Source: Pseudomonas fluorescens (GTDB taxonomy: Bacteria > Pseudomonadota > Gammaproteobacteria > Pseudomonadales > Pseudomonadaceae). Taken from it: a stretch of 64,000 nucleotides of DNA. Where the stretch lies: contig NZ_CP078138.1 of the NCBI RefSeq assembly GCF_019212185.1, forward strand, positions 354,501 through 418,500. The letters are read 5' to 3'. Each line of letters opens with the position of its first letter. Position 1 is the first letter of the stretch. The position numbers were made by a program, and so were the translations under genes. Below the pieces are notes generated by a model, which made no database searches, was not told the DNA's origin, and was given only the letters and a program-made list of their open reading frames with translations. Positions 1 to 8,195 of the stretch are shown here, in pieces.

Positions 1-26
1 AATTCCTGGCGAGTTGGAGGCCAGCC

Positions 27-203
27 GTGACACAACGTATCGACCGCATTGCCCAATTGCTCAATTGCCCGGTCAAGGGCGAGGAAATGCGCCGGGCAAT
101 CACTGAAGCGCGCAAGGATTACCTGCTCGAAGACGACGAGGATGAGGACGACGAGTCATCCGCCGAGTCGGACCTCGCCGATGACGCCGCACCTGAAACC
201 TGA
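27..203 (+). CDS. Small acidic-tailed protein, function unknown
   Basis: A 58-residue reading frame starts at GTG and has a GGAGG ribosome-binding site seven bases upstream. The first 35 residues look like a basic amphipathic helical segment (MTQRIDRIAQLLN...). The C-terminus is a run of Asp/Glu/Ser (DEDEDDESS). The frame is open to the left edge of the window, so this could instead be the end of a longer gene. The ribosome-binding site argues for the short version. It ends two bases before the converging lytic transglycosylase gene. I do not recognise the family. Confidence 0.5.
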   Translation: MTQRIDRIAQLLNCPVKGEEMRRAITEARKDYLLEDDEDEDDESSAESDLADDAAPET

Positions 204-205
204 CC

Positions 206-805
206 TCACCACCAACTGCGATTGCTCTCCAGTTCGGAGCGGCATTGCTTGAGCTGCCAGCCGTAGGTTTTCGCCTGTTGCTCGACTTTTCGCGCGACCT
301 GGATCAGCCAGGGTTTTTGCAGATAGCTCTGCCGACTGAACCCGCCGCGACCCTCGTGGTAGGCCAGGTACTGGCTGTAAGTGTCCCACTTGGAAATACC
401 CAGCTGGCGTTGCGTGCCAGCGGCGTACCAGCCGACGAACATCACCGCGTCGTCGAAATTGTCCCGCGAGCCGCCGTTGCCGGTCGCGCTTTTGTACTCA
501 CCCCACACCGGATCCTGCGCCTGGGCGTAGCCATACGCCGAGCTGACCCGGCCCCAGGGAATCACCCACAAAAAATAGTCGCGTGGCGGCAGGGCGTCCT
601 CGACGAAGCTGCTTTCCTGCTTGATGATCGCCATCGCCACATGCGGCGGCAGGCCCCAGGCCTTCTCCATCTTCAGCGTGTCTTCATACCAGTCCGGGTA
701 CTGGCGGTAGATGCTGCAGATGTTGCCCTGGTCCCTTGGCGGCGTGGTCGAACAGCCGGCCAACAGGGCCAATGCCATGAGTAGCGCAAAAAAACGTCCG
801 TGCAA
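206..805 (-). CDS. SLT-type lytic transglycosylase lipoprotein
   Basis: The 199-residue product begins with a lipoprotein signal peptide ending in LLAGC (lipidated Cys near residue 18). An SLT lysozyme-like fold follows, with the catalytic Glu in the motif IIKQESSF and the later AYGYAQ motif typical of goose-type transglycosylases. It should cleave peptidoglycan glycan strands from the outer membrane face of the periplasm. The start codon is TTG. The internal ATG nine codons on would leave a signal peptide that is too short, so TTG is preferred. It stands alone and is divergent from the DUF4434 gene. I am confident of the family; the physiological role is unknown. Confidence 0.8.
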   Translation of the reverse strand: MHGRFFALLMALALLAGCSTTPPRDQGNICSIYRQYPDWYEDTLKMEKAWGLPPHVAMAIIKQESSFVEDALPPRDYFLWVIPWGRVSSAYGYAQAQDPVWGEYKSATGNGGSRDNFDDAVMFVGWYAAGTQRQLGISKWDTYSQYLAYHEGRGGFSRQSYLQKPWLIQVARKVEQQAKTYGWQLKQCRSELESNRSWW

Positions 806-936
806 AAATCACTCAATTGGCGGGGGCCAATCCTGGTGGGTGGAAGAGGGGGCCGATTGGGCAATCCCCATCATAACCGCTCGATAGACGCTATGATGAG
901 CCCTCCAGACACGCAAACACTGTCGAAGAGCACTCA

Positions 937-1941
937 ATGCCCACTCCGTTGAACGATCCATGCCAAGGTCGGCGGCAGTTCTTGCGCCTGGCAACCGGTG
1001 TCTCGCTGCTCGCCCTGTTCGGCCCGATGCTGGGTTGTTCGCCCAAGCCGCGGATGGATGCGAGCTTCCTGCAGATCTGGAAAAGTCACGCTCAACTCAG
1101 TCCCAAGGACTGGCACAACCGCATGAAGGCCATGGGCGATCTGGGCTGTGAAGAGTTGGTGCTGCAATGGGTGGGGCTGCTCGGCGGCGACGAGCCGGAC
1201 TGGATGCTGCCCGACCCGGTGATGCAGGCGCTGATGGATGCGGCGGGCGAGCAGGGGATCAAGGTGCGCATCGGCCTGCCCTATGACAACGGCTGGTGGC
1301 AGGCGCTGTCGGCCACCGACGAGCAGGCCCAAAGCGAATTCTTCAGCAGCTCATTGCAGGCCGCGAGCCGCTACATGCGCGAGTCTCAGTGGTCGAAGCA
1401 CGCACAATTCGCCGGCTGGTACATCCCTTACGAAATCGAGCAGTACCACTGGACCGAGCCGGCCCGTCAGGAGCGTCTGGGCAAGTGGTTGATGGCGCTG
1501 TCGGGTGTATCGCAGAACGCCGGCCATGGTGTGCCGGCGATTTCCACCTATTTCAGCACCCTGCAAACCGACGGCAGCTTGGTGCAGTTGTGGCAAAGCC
1601 TGCTGGATCGTGCGCAGTTGCGGCCCATGGTGCAGGATGGCGTCGGGGTGGCCGGCTGGAAAAACCTCGAGGGCATCGAGCCGCTGCTGGCCTACCTGCG
1701 CCGGCGCGACGTGGCGTTCGATGTCATTGTCGAGCTGTTCGAGCAACTGCCGTCGGAGCGTGGCGACGGCACTGACTTCAAGGCGGTTTCCGCCGACTAC
1801 CACCGCGTCGCCCGGCAACTCAAGTGGGCCCAGGGCACCGGTGCCGAGCGGGTTGTCGCTTTCGCCATCGACCCCTGGGCCACCGGCGACGATCCCCAGG
1901 CGCAAAGCCTGCGTCGGCAGTGGCTCAAGTCGCGCTCCTGA
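937..1941 (+). CDS. DUF4434 lipoprotein, putative glycoside hydrolase-like TIM barrel
   Basis: The 334-residue product has a twin-arginine-like N-terminus (GRRQFLRLATG) and a lipobox ending GPMLGC, so it is probably a Tat-exported lipoprotein. The body matches the DUF4434 family, predicted to be a TIM barrel related to glycoside hydrolases, with acidic and aromatic pairs such as YDNGWW and WYIPYEIEQYHW in barrel-strand positions. It converges on the acyl-CoA dehydrogenase that ends the exopolysaccharide operon, three bases apart. By analogy with AlgL or PslG it may trim or clear polysaccharide in the periplasm. That role is inference from position; no catalytic residue has been proven. Confidence 0.78.
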   Translation: MPTPLNDPCQGRRQFLRLATGVSLLALFGPMLGCSPKPRMDASFLQIWKSHAQLSPKDWHNRMKAMGDLGCEELVLQWVGLLGGDEPDWMLPDPVMQALMDAAGEQGIKVRIGLPYDNGWWQALSATDEQAQSEFFSSSLQAASRYMRESQWSKHAQFAGWYIPYEIEQYHWTEPARQERLGKWLMALSGVSQNAGHGVPAISTYFSTLQTDGSLVQLWQSLLDRAQLRPMVQDGVGVAGWKNLEGIEPLLAYLRRRDVAFDVIVELFEQLPSERGDGTDFKAVSADYHRVARQLKWAQGTGAERVVAFAIDPWATGDDPQAQSLRRQWLKSRS

Positions 1942-1944
1942 GGT

Positions 1945-3072
1945 TCAGAGCGAGCGGCCGATGATCTCACGCATGATTTCGCTGGTTCCGCCGAAAATCC
2001 GCAGCGCCCGGGCATCCGACCAGGCGCGGCCGATGCCGTACTCGGCGCTGTAGCCATAACCGCCATGCAGTTGCAGTAGCTCGTCGAGAATCTGCCCCTG
2101 CATCTCGGTGGCGTTGAGCTTGGCCATGGCCGCGACAACCGGGTCGAGGTTGCCCTCCATCAGGTTCGCCACGCAGTCGTCGAGGAACACCCGCAGCATG
2201 GTCAGGCGCGCCTTGGCGTCGGCCAGGGCGAAGCGGCTGTTCTGATAGTCGATGACTCGCTTGCCGAACACCTTGCGGTCGCGGGTGTAGGCCTTGGTCT
2301 GCTCCAGCATGCCTTCGGTCGAGGCCGCCGCGCGCAGGGCAATCGCCAAGCGCTCGCGGGCCAGCTCGTGGCTCATGTAGGTAAAGGCCGAGTTCAGCTC
2401 GCCGAGCAGGCAATCGGCAGGCAGGCGTACTTCGTCGAAGAACAGCTCGCAGGTGTCCTGGGCATGTTGGCCGATCTTGCGCATCGCCGGGCCCTTACTG
2501 AAACCGGGCAGGCCTTCCTCGACACAGAACAGCGACAAACCGCGCGCGCCGAGGTCGGGGTCGGTGCAGGCGAGGACGATCACCAGCCCGGCGTTGACGC
2601 CGTTGGTGATGAAGGTCTTCTGCCCGCTGAGCACGAAGTCGTCGCCATCACGCACCGCTCGGGTACGCACGGCCTTGAGATCGCTGCCAGCGCCGGGCTC
2701 GGTCATGGCGATGGCACCGATCACTTCGCCACGGGCCATTGCCGGCAGCCAGCGATCTTTCTGTGCCTGGGTGCCCAGGTTCCACAGGTAGGGCGAGACC
2801 ATGTCCGAGTGAATCGAGAAGCCGATCCCCAGGCAGTTGGCCCGCGCCAATTCCTCGATCACTACCACGGCATGCCCGAAGTCACCTTCGGCGCCATACG
2901 GCGAGGGCAGGGCCGAGTTGAGCAGGCCTTGCTCGCCGGCTTCACGCCACAGCTCACGCGGGGTCACCCCGGCGGCTTCCCACTCGTCATAGCGCGGCAG
3001 GATGCGCTCGGCGATGAAGCGCTGGACCTGCTCGCGAAACATCAAATGGTCTTCACGGAATATCTTGCGCAT
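1945..3072 (-). CDS. Acyl-CoA dehydrogenase, last gene of the exopolysaccharide operon
   Basis: The 375-residue FAD-dependent dehydrogenase should form an alpha,beta double bond in a thioester-linked acyl chain. Family motifs include MTEPGAGSD, the LHGGYGYS segment and the C-terminal FGGTSEIMREII. The position occupied by the catalytic Glu of medium-chain enzymes is Gly (FGGT). A Glu in ARERLAIA aligns with the catalytic Glu of the long-chain/isovaleryl subgroup. The ATG was chosen because the N-terminus MRKIFREDHLMFREQ is typical and the upstream gene ends eight bases before it. Its neighbours are an adenylating enzyme and a carrier protein, so the substrate may be carrier-bound rather than a CoA ester (inference). 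Confidence 0.9.
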   Translation of the reverse strand: MRKIFREDHLMFREQVQRFIAERILPRYDEWEAAGVTPRELWREAGEQGLLNSALPSPYGAEGDFGHAVVVIEELARANCLGIGFSIHSDMVSPYLWNLGTQAQKDRWLPAMARGEVIGAIAMTEPGAGSDLKAVRTRAVRDGDDFVLSGQKTFITNGVNAGLVIVLACTDPDLGARGLSLFCVEEGLPGFSKGPAMRKIGQHAQDTCELFFDEVRLPADCLLGELNSAFTYMSHELARERLAIALRAAASTEGMLEQTKAYTRDRKVFGKRVIDYQNSRFALADAKARLTMLRVFLDDCVANLMEGNLDPVVAAMAKLNATEMQGQILDELLQLHGGYGYSAEYGIGRAWSDARALRIFGGTSEIMREIIGRSL

Positions 3073-3080
3073 GACGGGGC

Positions 3081-3734
3081 CTATTTCGCGACGGGTTCGG
3101 TGCTGCTGAGCAAGCCCTTCAACACTGGTTTGGCGGCACTGCCGGTGAGGAACAGGCTGTAGTGATCGCCGGCGCGCAGCTGCGGTAACGCCAGTTTTTC
3201 TGTCGCAGCGCTGCCGCAACCGGCGGTCAGCGAGGCACTGACCGGGTTGATCGCGCGTGTGCTGGAGCTGTTTGGCGCAACGTCGGCAAACAGTTGCGGG
3301 CCACCGTCGGCCACCGACAAGCTTCCTTTGGCACAGTCGCTGGCCAGATTGTAGAAGCGCAATTCGGCTTTCATCGCGTCATCGCTGCCGGCGCTGTCAT
3401 CCAGCACCTGGAATTTGCCGTCCTGTTGGACAAGGGTGTTGAAGCTGTCTTTTTTCACGGTCATTTGACCGACCGACTTACCGTTGATGGTCACGGTGAA
3501 GGGCTCGTCACCTTTGACAATTGCGTAGCTGCTGGCCAGTTGCGCAGGGCCGATGGCTTGCTCGGTGCCGGTGCTGATTTTCACCTTGAGGGTGTCCGGC
3601 GTCGGGTTGACCACTCGCACGAATGCCGAACCCGGTGCCGGACGTGGTGCGTACAGTTGGGCCAGGACCCCTTCGGCCATAGACGGGCCGGCCAGGCAGG
3701 TGCCCAGTAGCAGGATGAGAGCGCGGGGTTTCAT
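3081..3734 (-). CDS. AlgF-like periplasmic polysaccharide acylation protein
   Basis: The 217-residue product has a cleavable signal peptide (ending PSMAEG) and resembles AlgF, the periplasmic alginate O-acetylation factor that works with AlgI and AlgJ. The conserved opening VLAQLYAPRPAPGSAFVRVVN is followed by beta-rich sequence and a C-terminal DHYSLFLTG segment. Its ATG overlaps the stop of the adenylating-enzyme gene (ATGA), implying translational coupling. An AlgF relative in an operon with no alginate polymerase suggests that this acylation machine acts on another polymer. Confidence 0.85.
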   Translation of the reverse strand: MKPRALILLLGTCLAGPSMAEGVLAQLYAPRPAPGSAFVRVVNPTPDTLKVKISTGTEQAIGPAQLASSYAIVKGDEPFTVTINGKSVGQMTVKKDSFNTLVQQDGKFQVLDDSAGSDDAMKAELRFYNLASDCAKGSLSVADGGPQLFADVAPNSSSTRAINPVSASLTAGCGSAATEKLALPQLRAGDHYSLFLTGSAAKPVLKGLLSSTEPVAK

Positions 3735-5203
3735 GGTTTCTCCTTGGTAGGTTTCATGCGCGTTTCCCGGTATTGAGCTTCCAGGCGCTTGCGGTCGACC
3801 TTGTCCGATACGTTGGTGAGGAAGCGTCCGCAGGCCACCAGTTCCGAGGGCACCATGTAGTGCGGCAGGCGTTCGCCCAGTGCTTCTTTCCAGTTGTGCA
3901 GTTGTTCCGGCAGCGGGCCGATGACTCCCGGTTCGAGGGTTTCCGGGGTCGAGACGAAGCCGATCATTCGCACCAGGCTGCCATCGGGGCGGCGCAGGGC
4001 AATGGTCGCGGCCGCGTGTACGCCCGGCAGGCCGGACAGGGCGGCATCGATTTCACCGAGCTCGATGCGGTAGCCGTTGAGCTTGATCTGATCGTCACGA
4101 CGGCCATGGAAGTACACCAGGCCCTGGTCGTCGATCTCGCCGATATCGCCGGTGCGGTAGGCGCGCTTGCCATTGTGCTGGAACAGGCTCTTGGCAGTCA
4201 GGTCCGGGCGGCCGAGGTAGCCGCGCATCACGTGATCGCCGGCGATGCAGATCTCCCCGTCATCGAGGAACACTTCGGCATAGGGCTTGGCCCGGCCAAT
4301 CGACAGCGGGTTGCGCGCGCCGTCCAGCGGGCGCTTGATTTCCACCCAGGTGGTCGAGCAGGTCGCTTCGGTCGGCCCATAGGAATTGATGATGCGTGCA
4401 TGGGGAAAGCGCGACCAGAGCTGCTCGGCCATGGCCGGGGACAGCGACTCGGCGCCGAACACGAACACGCCCAATTGCGGCAGATGCGCGTGGTTGAAAT
4501 CGTCGTTGAGAAACTGCTGGCGGACGAACGCCGGGGTCGAGGCCCAGACTTGCACGCCGGTGTCGGCCAGGTAGCGCACGAAGGCCACCGGGTCGGCGAT
4601 GGTTTCCCGTGGGCAGAGCACGCAGGCGCCACCCAGGGCCAGCGCGCCGCACAGGTCGAACAGGGAAAAGTCGAAGCTGAACAGCATCTGGTTCATGAAC
4701 GCCGGGTGCGGCTTCAGCTCCAGGCAGTCACGGATCCAGCTGGCGAACAGCGCCACGCTGTCGCGGCCGATCTGCACGCCCTTGGGCTCGCCGGTACTGC
4801 CGGAGGTGAACATGACGTAGGCGATACCCGGCTCCGCCAACGGTGTCGTCACCGCGGCGCCTTCGGCGAAGCTGTTCAGGGTGGCGTTGTAGACCTTGGC
4901 CGCCGCGACCCGCTCGGTGATCAGCTTCAGGCGCTCGGGCGGGTTGATGCTGTCGACCGGCACGTAGGTCACTCCCAGGCGCAGGCAGCCAAGCATGGCG
5001 ACCACGAACTCGATCTCCTTGTGTCCGGTGATCACCAGTGCGTGGCCCGGCAGGACGCCTGCCGCGAGGGCGCGGGTCTGCCAGGTGTCGGTGGCTTCCA
5101 GCAGGGTGCCCCAACTGATCTGGCGTTGGGCATCGCTCAGGGCAAGCGCGTCGGTGGCCTGATCCTGCTCGACGAAATCACAGCGATCGAAATCAAAATG
5201 CAT
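3731..5203 (-). CDS. DltA-like adenylating enzyme (amino-acid/acyl--carrier protein ligase)
   Basis: The 490-residue product is an ANL-superfamily adenylating enzyme close in style to DltA (D-alanine--carrier protein ligase) and to stand-alone amino-acid-AMP ligases. It should activate a carboxylic acid with ATP and load it on a carrier protein. Visible motifs are the P-loop MFTSGSTGEPKG (131-142), SYGPTEAT (274-281), YRTGD (349-353), the hinge GRRDDQIKLNGYRIE (367-381) and a Lys in SDKVDRK near the end. ATG is preceded by AGGGGG. The carrier protein gene lies just upstream and an MBOAT gene beyond that, the same trio as dltA-dltC-dltB. The substrate cannot be read from the sequence. D-Ala and L-Pro are both possible given the dehydrogenase downstream. 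Confidence 0.88.
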   Translation of the reverse strand: MHFDFDRCDFVEQDQATDALALSDAQRQISWGTLLEATDTWQTRALAAGVLPGHALVITGHKEIEFVVAMLGCLRLGVTYVPVDSINPPERLKLITERVAAAKVYNATLNSFAEGAAVTTPLAEPGIAYVMFTSGSTGEPKGVQIGRDSVALFASWIRDCLELKPHPAFMNQMLFSFDFSLFDLCGALALGGACVLCPRETIADPVAFVRYLADTGVQVWASTPAFVRQQFLNDDFNHAHLPQLGVFVFGAESLSPAMAEQLWSRFPHARIINSYGPTEATCSTTWVEIKRPLDGARNPLSIGRAKPYAEVFLDDGEICIAGDHVMRGYLGRPDLTAKSLFQHNGKRAYRTGDIGEIDDQGLVYFHGRRDDQIKLNGYRIELGEIDAALSGLPGVHAAATIALRRPDGSLVRMIGFVSTPETLEPGVIGPLPEQLHNWKEALGERLPHYMVPSELVACGRFLTNVSDKVDRKRLEAQYRETRMKPTKEKP

Positions 5204-5238
5204 ATAGCCCCCTGGGTGTGCAGAGATGGGTGTGGGCG

Positions 5239-5484
5239 TCAGGCTGTCTGGTTTTCCTCGACGAAGGCAGCAAGGGCGTTCAGGGACTCCAAGTGTTCTT
5301 CGATTTCCGTCGGGGGAATCTTGCACCCATAAGCCGCCTGCACGGCCAGCACAATATCCACGGCGGTCAGCGAGTCGACCAGTCCGGATTCGATCAGCAA
5401 ATCATCAGGCGCGACATCCGTCAGGATGACGTCTTTGACGATGTTGCCCAGGGGCTCCAGGAGTTCTTCTTTGGTTTTGCTCAC
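5239..5484 (-). CDS. Acyl/peptidyl carrier protein (DltC-like)
   Basis: The small acidic four-helix carrier protein has the phosphopantetheine attachment Ser in ESGLVDSLTAVD (Ser 38 of the 81-residue version). It probably receives the activated acyl group from the neighbouring DltA-like enzyme and presents it to the membrane acyltransferase. The GTG used here has a GGAG site nine bases upstream. A second in-frame GTG five codons earlier (at 5499) lacks a good ribosome-binding site but cannot be excluded. It lies between the MBOAT and adenylating-enzyme genes, with short gaps on both sides. Confidence 0.85.
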   Translation of the reverse strand: MSKTKEELLEPLGNIVKDVILTDVAPDDLLIESGLVDSLTAVDIVLAVQAAYGCKIPPTEIEEHLESLNALAAFVEENQTA

Positions 5485-5509
5485 GATGTAATGCTCCACT
5501 AATCAGTCA

Positions 5510-7090
5510 TCAGAATTGGAAATACAGGAAGCGCGCTTCCTTGTGCAGGTTCATCAGGCACAGGAACAGCAGCAGTGCCAGAATCACCAGCCATTTAACA
5601 TTCGGCGCCCAGCGCAGGAAGGCCGGGCCGGTCGGCTGTGGCTTGGCCAGCGAGGGCGACCAGTTGCCCATGATCTGGTGTGAATTGGGCAGGAACCAGA
5701 CCACGGCCAGCAGCGCCAGGATATGGAATATCTCAAGGTGGCGGCCCATGAACATCCGCCACGCGTCGCCCAGGGCAATACCTGCCGGATACACCACGTT
5801 CGGCAGGCTGTCGAACCCACGCAATCCCAGCATCCCTTCCACCAGGCGCACCGCATCAGAGGTATCAGCGGCACGGAAGAACGCCTGGGCGATGATCACC
5901 ACGGCAAAGGTCAGCAGCACATAGCCGGCTTCCTTGAGCCAGTTGTCCTTGCGTGCGGCGGCGGGTGTGCGACCGACCACGAAAATCCGCCAGGCATGGT
6001 TGATCGACAGGTAGCCGGCATGCAGCAGGCCGAAGATGAAGAACTGCAGGCCGGCGCCGTGCCAGATGCCGGCCAGGCCCATGGTGAAGGCGGTTGGCAG
6101 GATGATGGTGGCGGCGAATCCACCGAGGGTCGACACGCCCTTGGTGCCCACCGGCATGTTGTGCCGGGTGCGGTAGTTGGAAACCGCCATCGCCACCGGA
6201 TAGTAGAGATAGGCCGTCAAATAGCGCGTCAGGGTCATGTGCCAGCGTGCCCAGAACTCGATGATGCTGCTGGCCTTGTACGGCGAGTTGAAGTTCAGCG
6301 GGAAGCGGATGCCGAACATTTTCGCCAGGCCCAGGGCCATGTCCGAGTAGCCGGAGAAGTCGAAGTACAGTTGCAGCGCATAGGCCAGCCCGGTGCCCCA
6401 GGCCGTCCAGAATTGCAGCTCACCCGGCTGGGCGAAGCCGGCATCGGCGAAGGGAGCGATGGGGTCGGCCAGCAGCACTTTTTTAGCTAGACCGATAACG
6501 AACAGCATGCCGCCGACGCTGAGGTTTTCGAAGTTGAAACGGTAGGTCTCGCGCTTGGCGAACTGCGGCATCATTTCCTTGTGATGCAGGATCGGGCCGG
6601 CGATCAGGTGTGGGAAGAAGGTCACGAACAGCACATAGCTGAGCAGGCTGCGCTCTTTGACGATGCCGGCGCGGCAGTCGAGGAGGAAGCCGATCTGGGT
6701 AAAGGTGAAGAACGAAATCCCCAGCGGCAGGATGATGTCGTCGAGTCGGCCGCTGCCAAAGCCCCAGTCATGGGCGAAATTCATCAGGGTGACAAAGTAC
6801 TTGTAGTGGATCAGCAGGGCGATGTCCGCCGCCACCCCGAACGTCGCCACCGCCAGTTGCAGGCGCGGCCGATGGCTGGTGCTGAGGATCACCTGGCTGA
6901 CGGCGTAGTTGAACGCAATCGAGCCGACCAGCAGCATCACGAATTGCGGGTTCCACCAGCCGTAGAACACCAGCGAGGTGATGCACAGCCATACAGCCGC
7001 CAGCCGCGGGCTGATCGAGGCGAACAGGTAGTGGGCCGCGAGTGTCACCGGCAGGAACAGGAAGAGGAACAGATAAGAATTAAAGAGCAT
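5510..7090 (-). CDS. AlgI/DltB-like MBOAT membrane O-acyltransferase
   Basis: The 526-residue polytopic membrane protein opens MLFNSYLFLFLFLPVTL, the usual AlgI N-terminus. It carries the MBOAT signature with catalytic His in GIWHGAGLQFF, and the conserved segments FFPHLIAGPILHH and YFDFSGYSDMALGLA. It would pass an activated acyl group across the inner membrane to periplasmic SGNH acyltransferases. Its start overlaps the end of the upstream AlgX/AlgJ-like gene by 11 bases. A carrier protein gene follows, so the cytoplasmic donor may be a carrier thioester, as for DltB, rather than acetyl-CoA, as for AlgI. That point is inference. Confidence 0.92.
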   Translation of the reverse strand: MLFNSYLFLFLFLPVTLAAHYLFASISPRLAAVWLCITSLVFYGWWNPQFVMLLVGSIAFNYAVSQVILSTSHRPRLQLAVATFGVAADIALLIHYKYFVTLMNFAHDWGFGSGRLDDIILPLGISFFTFTQIGFLLDCRAGIVKERSLLSYVLFVTFFPHLIAGPILHHKEMMPQFAKRETYRFNFENLSVGGMLFVIGLAKKVLLADPIAPFADAGFAQPGELQFWTAWGTGLAYALQLYFDFSGYSDMALGLAKMFGIRFPLNFNSPYKASSIIEFWARWHMTLTRYLTAYLYYPVAMAVSNYRTRHNMPVGTKGVSTLGGFAATIILPTAFTMGLAGIWHGAGLQFFIFGLLHAGYLSINHAWRIFVVGRTPAAARKDNWLKEAGYVLLTFAVVIIAQAFFRAADTSDAVRLVEGMLGLRGFDSLPNVVYPAGIALGDAWRMFMGRHLEIFHILALLAVVWFLPNSHQIMGNWSPSLAKPQPTGPAFLRWAPNVKWLVILALLLFLCLMNLHKEARFLYFQF

Positions 7091-8192
7091 GGTCGTCCTG
7101 CGCGGGCAAGGTGGCCAGTACGGCACGTTCGTCGGCTGTCAGCGGCAGGGACAGGGCCATCTCGGAGAACTCCCAAATCACCAACTTGAGGCTGGCGGGC
7201 CACTTGTCGCGTTTCTTCAGGGCGGCGAGCAAGGCGCCGGAGAATTGACCGCCGTCCATGCTCTGGTTCCATACCTGGCGACCCAGGGTGATTCCCAGGC
7301 GTTCGGCAAATTCACTGCGCCGGCCATTCGAGCTACCGGCCAGCAGCACTTCCACCGGCGGCGTTTCATCCAGCAGGCCGCCACTGCGCACTGGCTCGAT
7401 GGTCACCGGTTGCACTACGTCCAGCGGCGGACGCCAAGCCGGCTCGGTTTTTTCCAGGCCGGCCAGGGTGATCAGGTCGCCCATGCGCGGCTCGGTTGCG
7501 CCGAGAGGCGAGACGGTGAAGGTCTGGTTGCCCTTGCTGCCCAGCAGCGCCAAGGCGCGATTGCCGACCACCTCGGCAGCAGCTTGGGCGCCGGTGGCGG
7601 TCATGTGCACATCGGTATGGAAGAAACGCGGTTCGCTGCCTTGGGCCAGCGCCGGGTAGAGATCGGTGTAGGGCACGCCATCGCGCTCCAGGCGACTTTG
7701 CCAGAGCTGCAGGCGCGCTTGCATCAGTGCGCTCTGTTGCAAACCGCACAGGCCTTCAGTCTGGATTCGCGACTTGTCCGGCACGGTCACTACCAGCACC
7801 TGCAAGCCCTGCTTGCGCAGGTCGCCGACCCAGTGATTCATCAATCGCACCCGCCCGTCATAGGCGTCGTGCACCCCGGGTTGCGGGCGCAGGCCGTCGC
7901 GGTAGAACAGCCAGCTTGGGCAACCCTGGACGACTTGCGCGCCAAGGTCGCCGAAGAAGCGATAACGCACCGCCGAGGTGATGGTGTCGGCCTCGTCCTG
8001 CAGCGGCAACTTCATCACATGCCCCAGCACCTGCCCGGCTGTTCCATCGACCCAGGCCGCCGGCTTTAGTTGCCCGGGCTCCAGCTTGGCCTGGGCGAGC
8101 ATCCAGATGCCCACGGCCTGGCCGATCACCAGCAAAGCAATGATCGCGCTGGCGCTCATGCGGTGCGAGACCGGGGTTTGCTCAGTCGCCAT
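7080..8192 (-). CDS. AlgX/AlgJ-like SGNH acyltransferase, copy 1
   Basis: The 370-residue product has one N-terminal membrane anchor (about residues 14-34) and a periplasmic SGNH-hydrolase-like domain of the AlgJ/AlgX family. The Asp-x-His pair is in HTDVHMTATG (Asp194, His196), and the nucleophile is probably a Ser in LLAGSSNGR (286-288). The usual DxHW is DxHM here, unlike copy 2. It should transfer an acyl group to the polysaccharide at the periplasmic face. It lies three bases after copy 2 and overlaps the MBOAT gene. Confidence 0.85.
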   Translation of the reverse strand: MATEQTPVSHRMSASAIIALLVIGQAVGIWMLAQAKLEPGQLKPAAWVDGTAGQVLGHVMKLPLQDEADTITSAVRYRFFGDLGAQVVQGCPSWLFYRDGLRPQPGVHDAYDGRVRLMNHWVGDLRKQGLQVLVVTVPDKSRIQTEGLCGLQQSALMQARLQLWQSRLERDGVPYTDLYPALAQGSEPRFFHTDVHMTATGAQAAAEVVGNRALALLGSKGNQTFTVSPLGATEPRMGDLITLAGLEKTEPAWRPPLDVVQPVTIEPVRSGGLLDETPPVEVLLAGSSNGRRSEFAERLGITLGRQVWNQSMDGGQFSGALLAALKKRDKWPASLKLVIWEFSEMALSLPLTADERAVLATLPAQDDHAL

Positions 8193-8195
8193 CGA

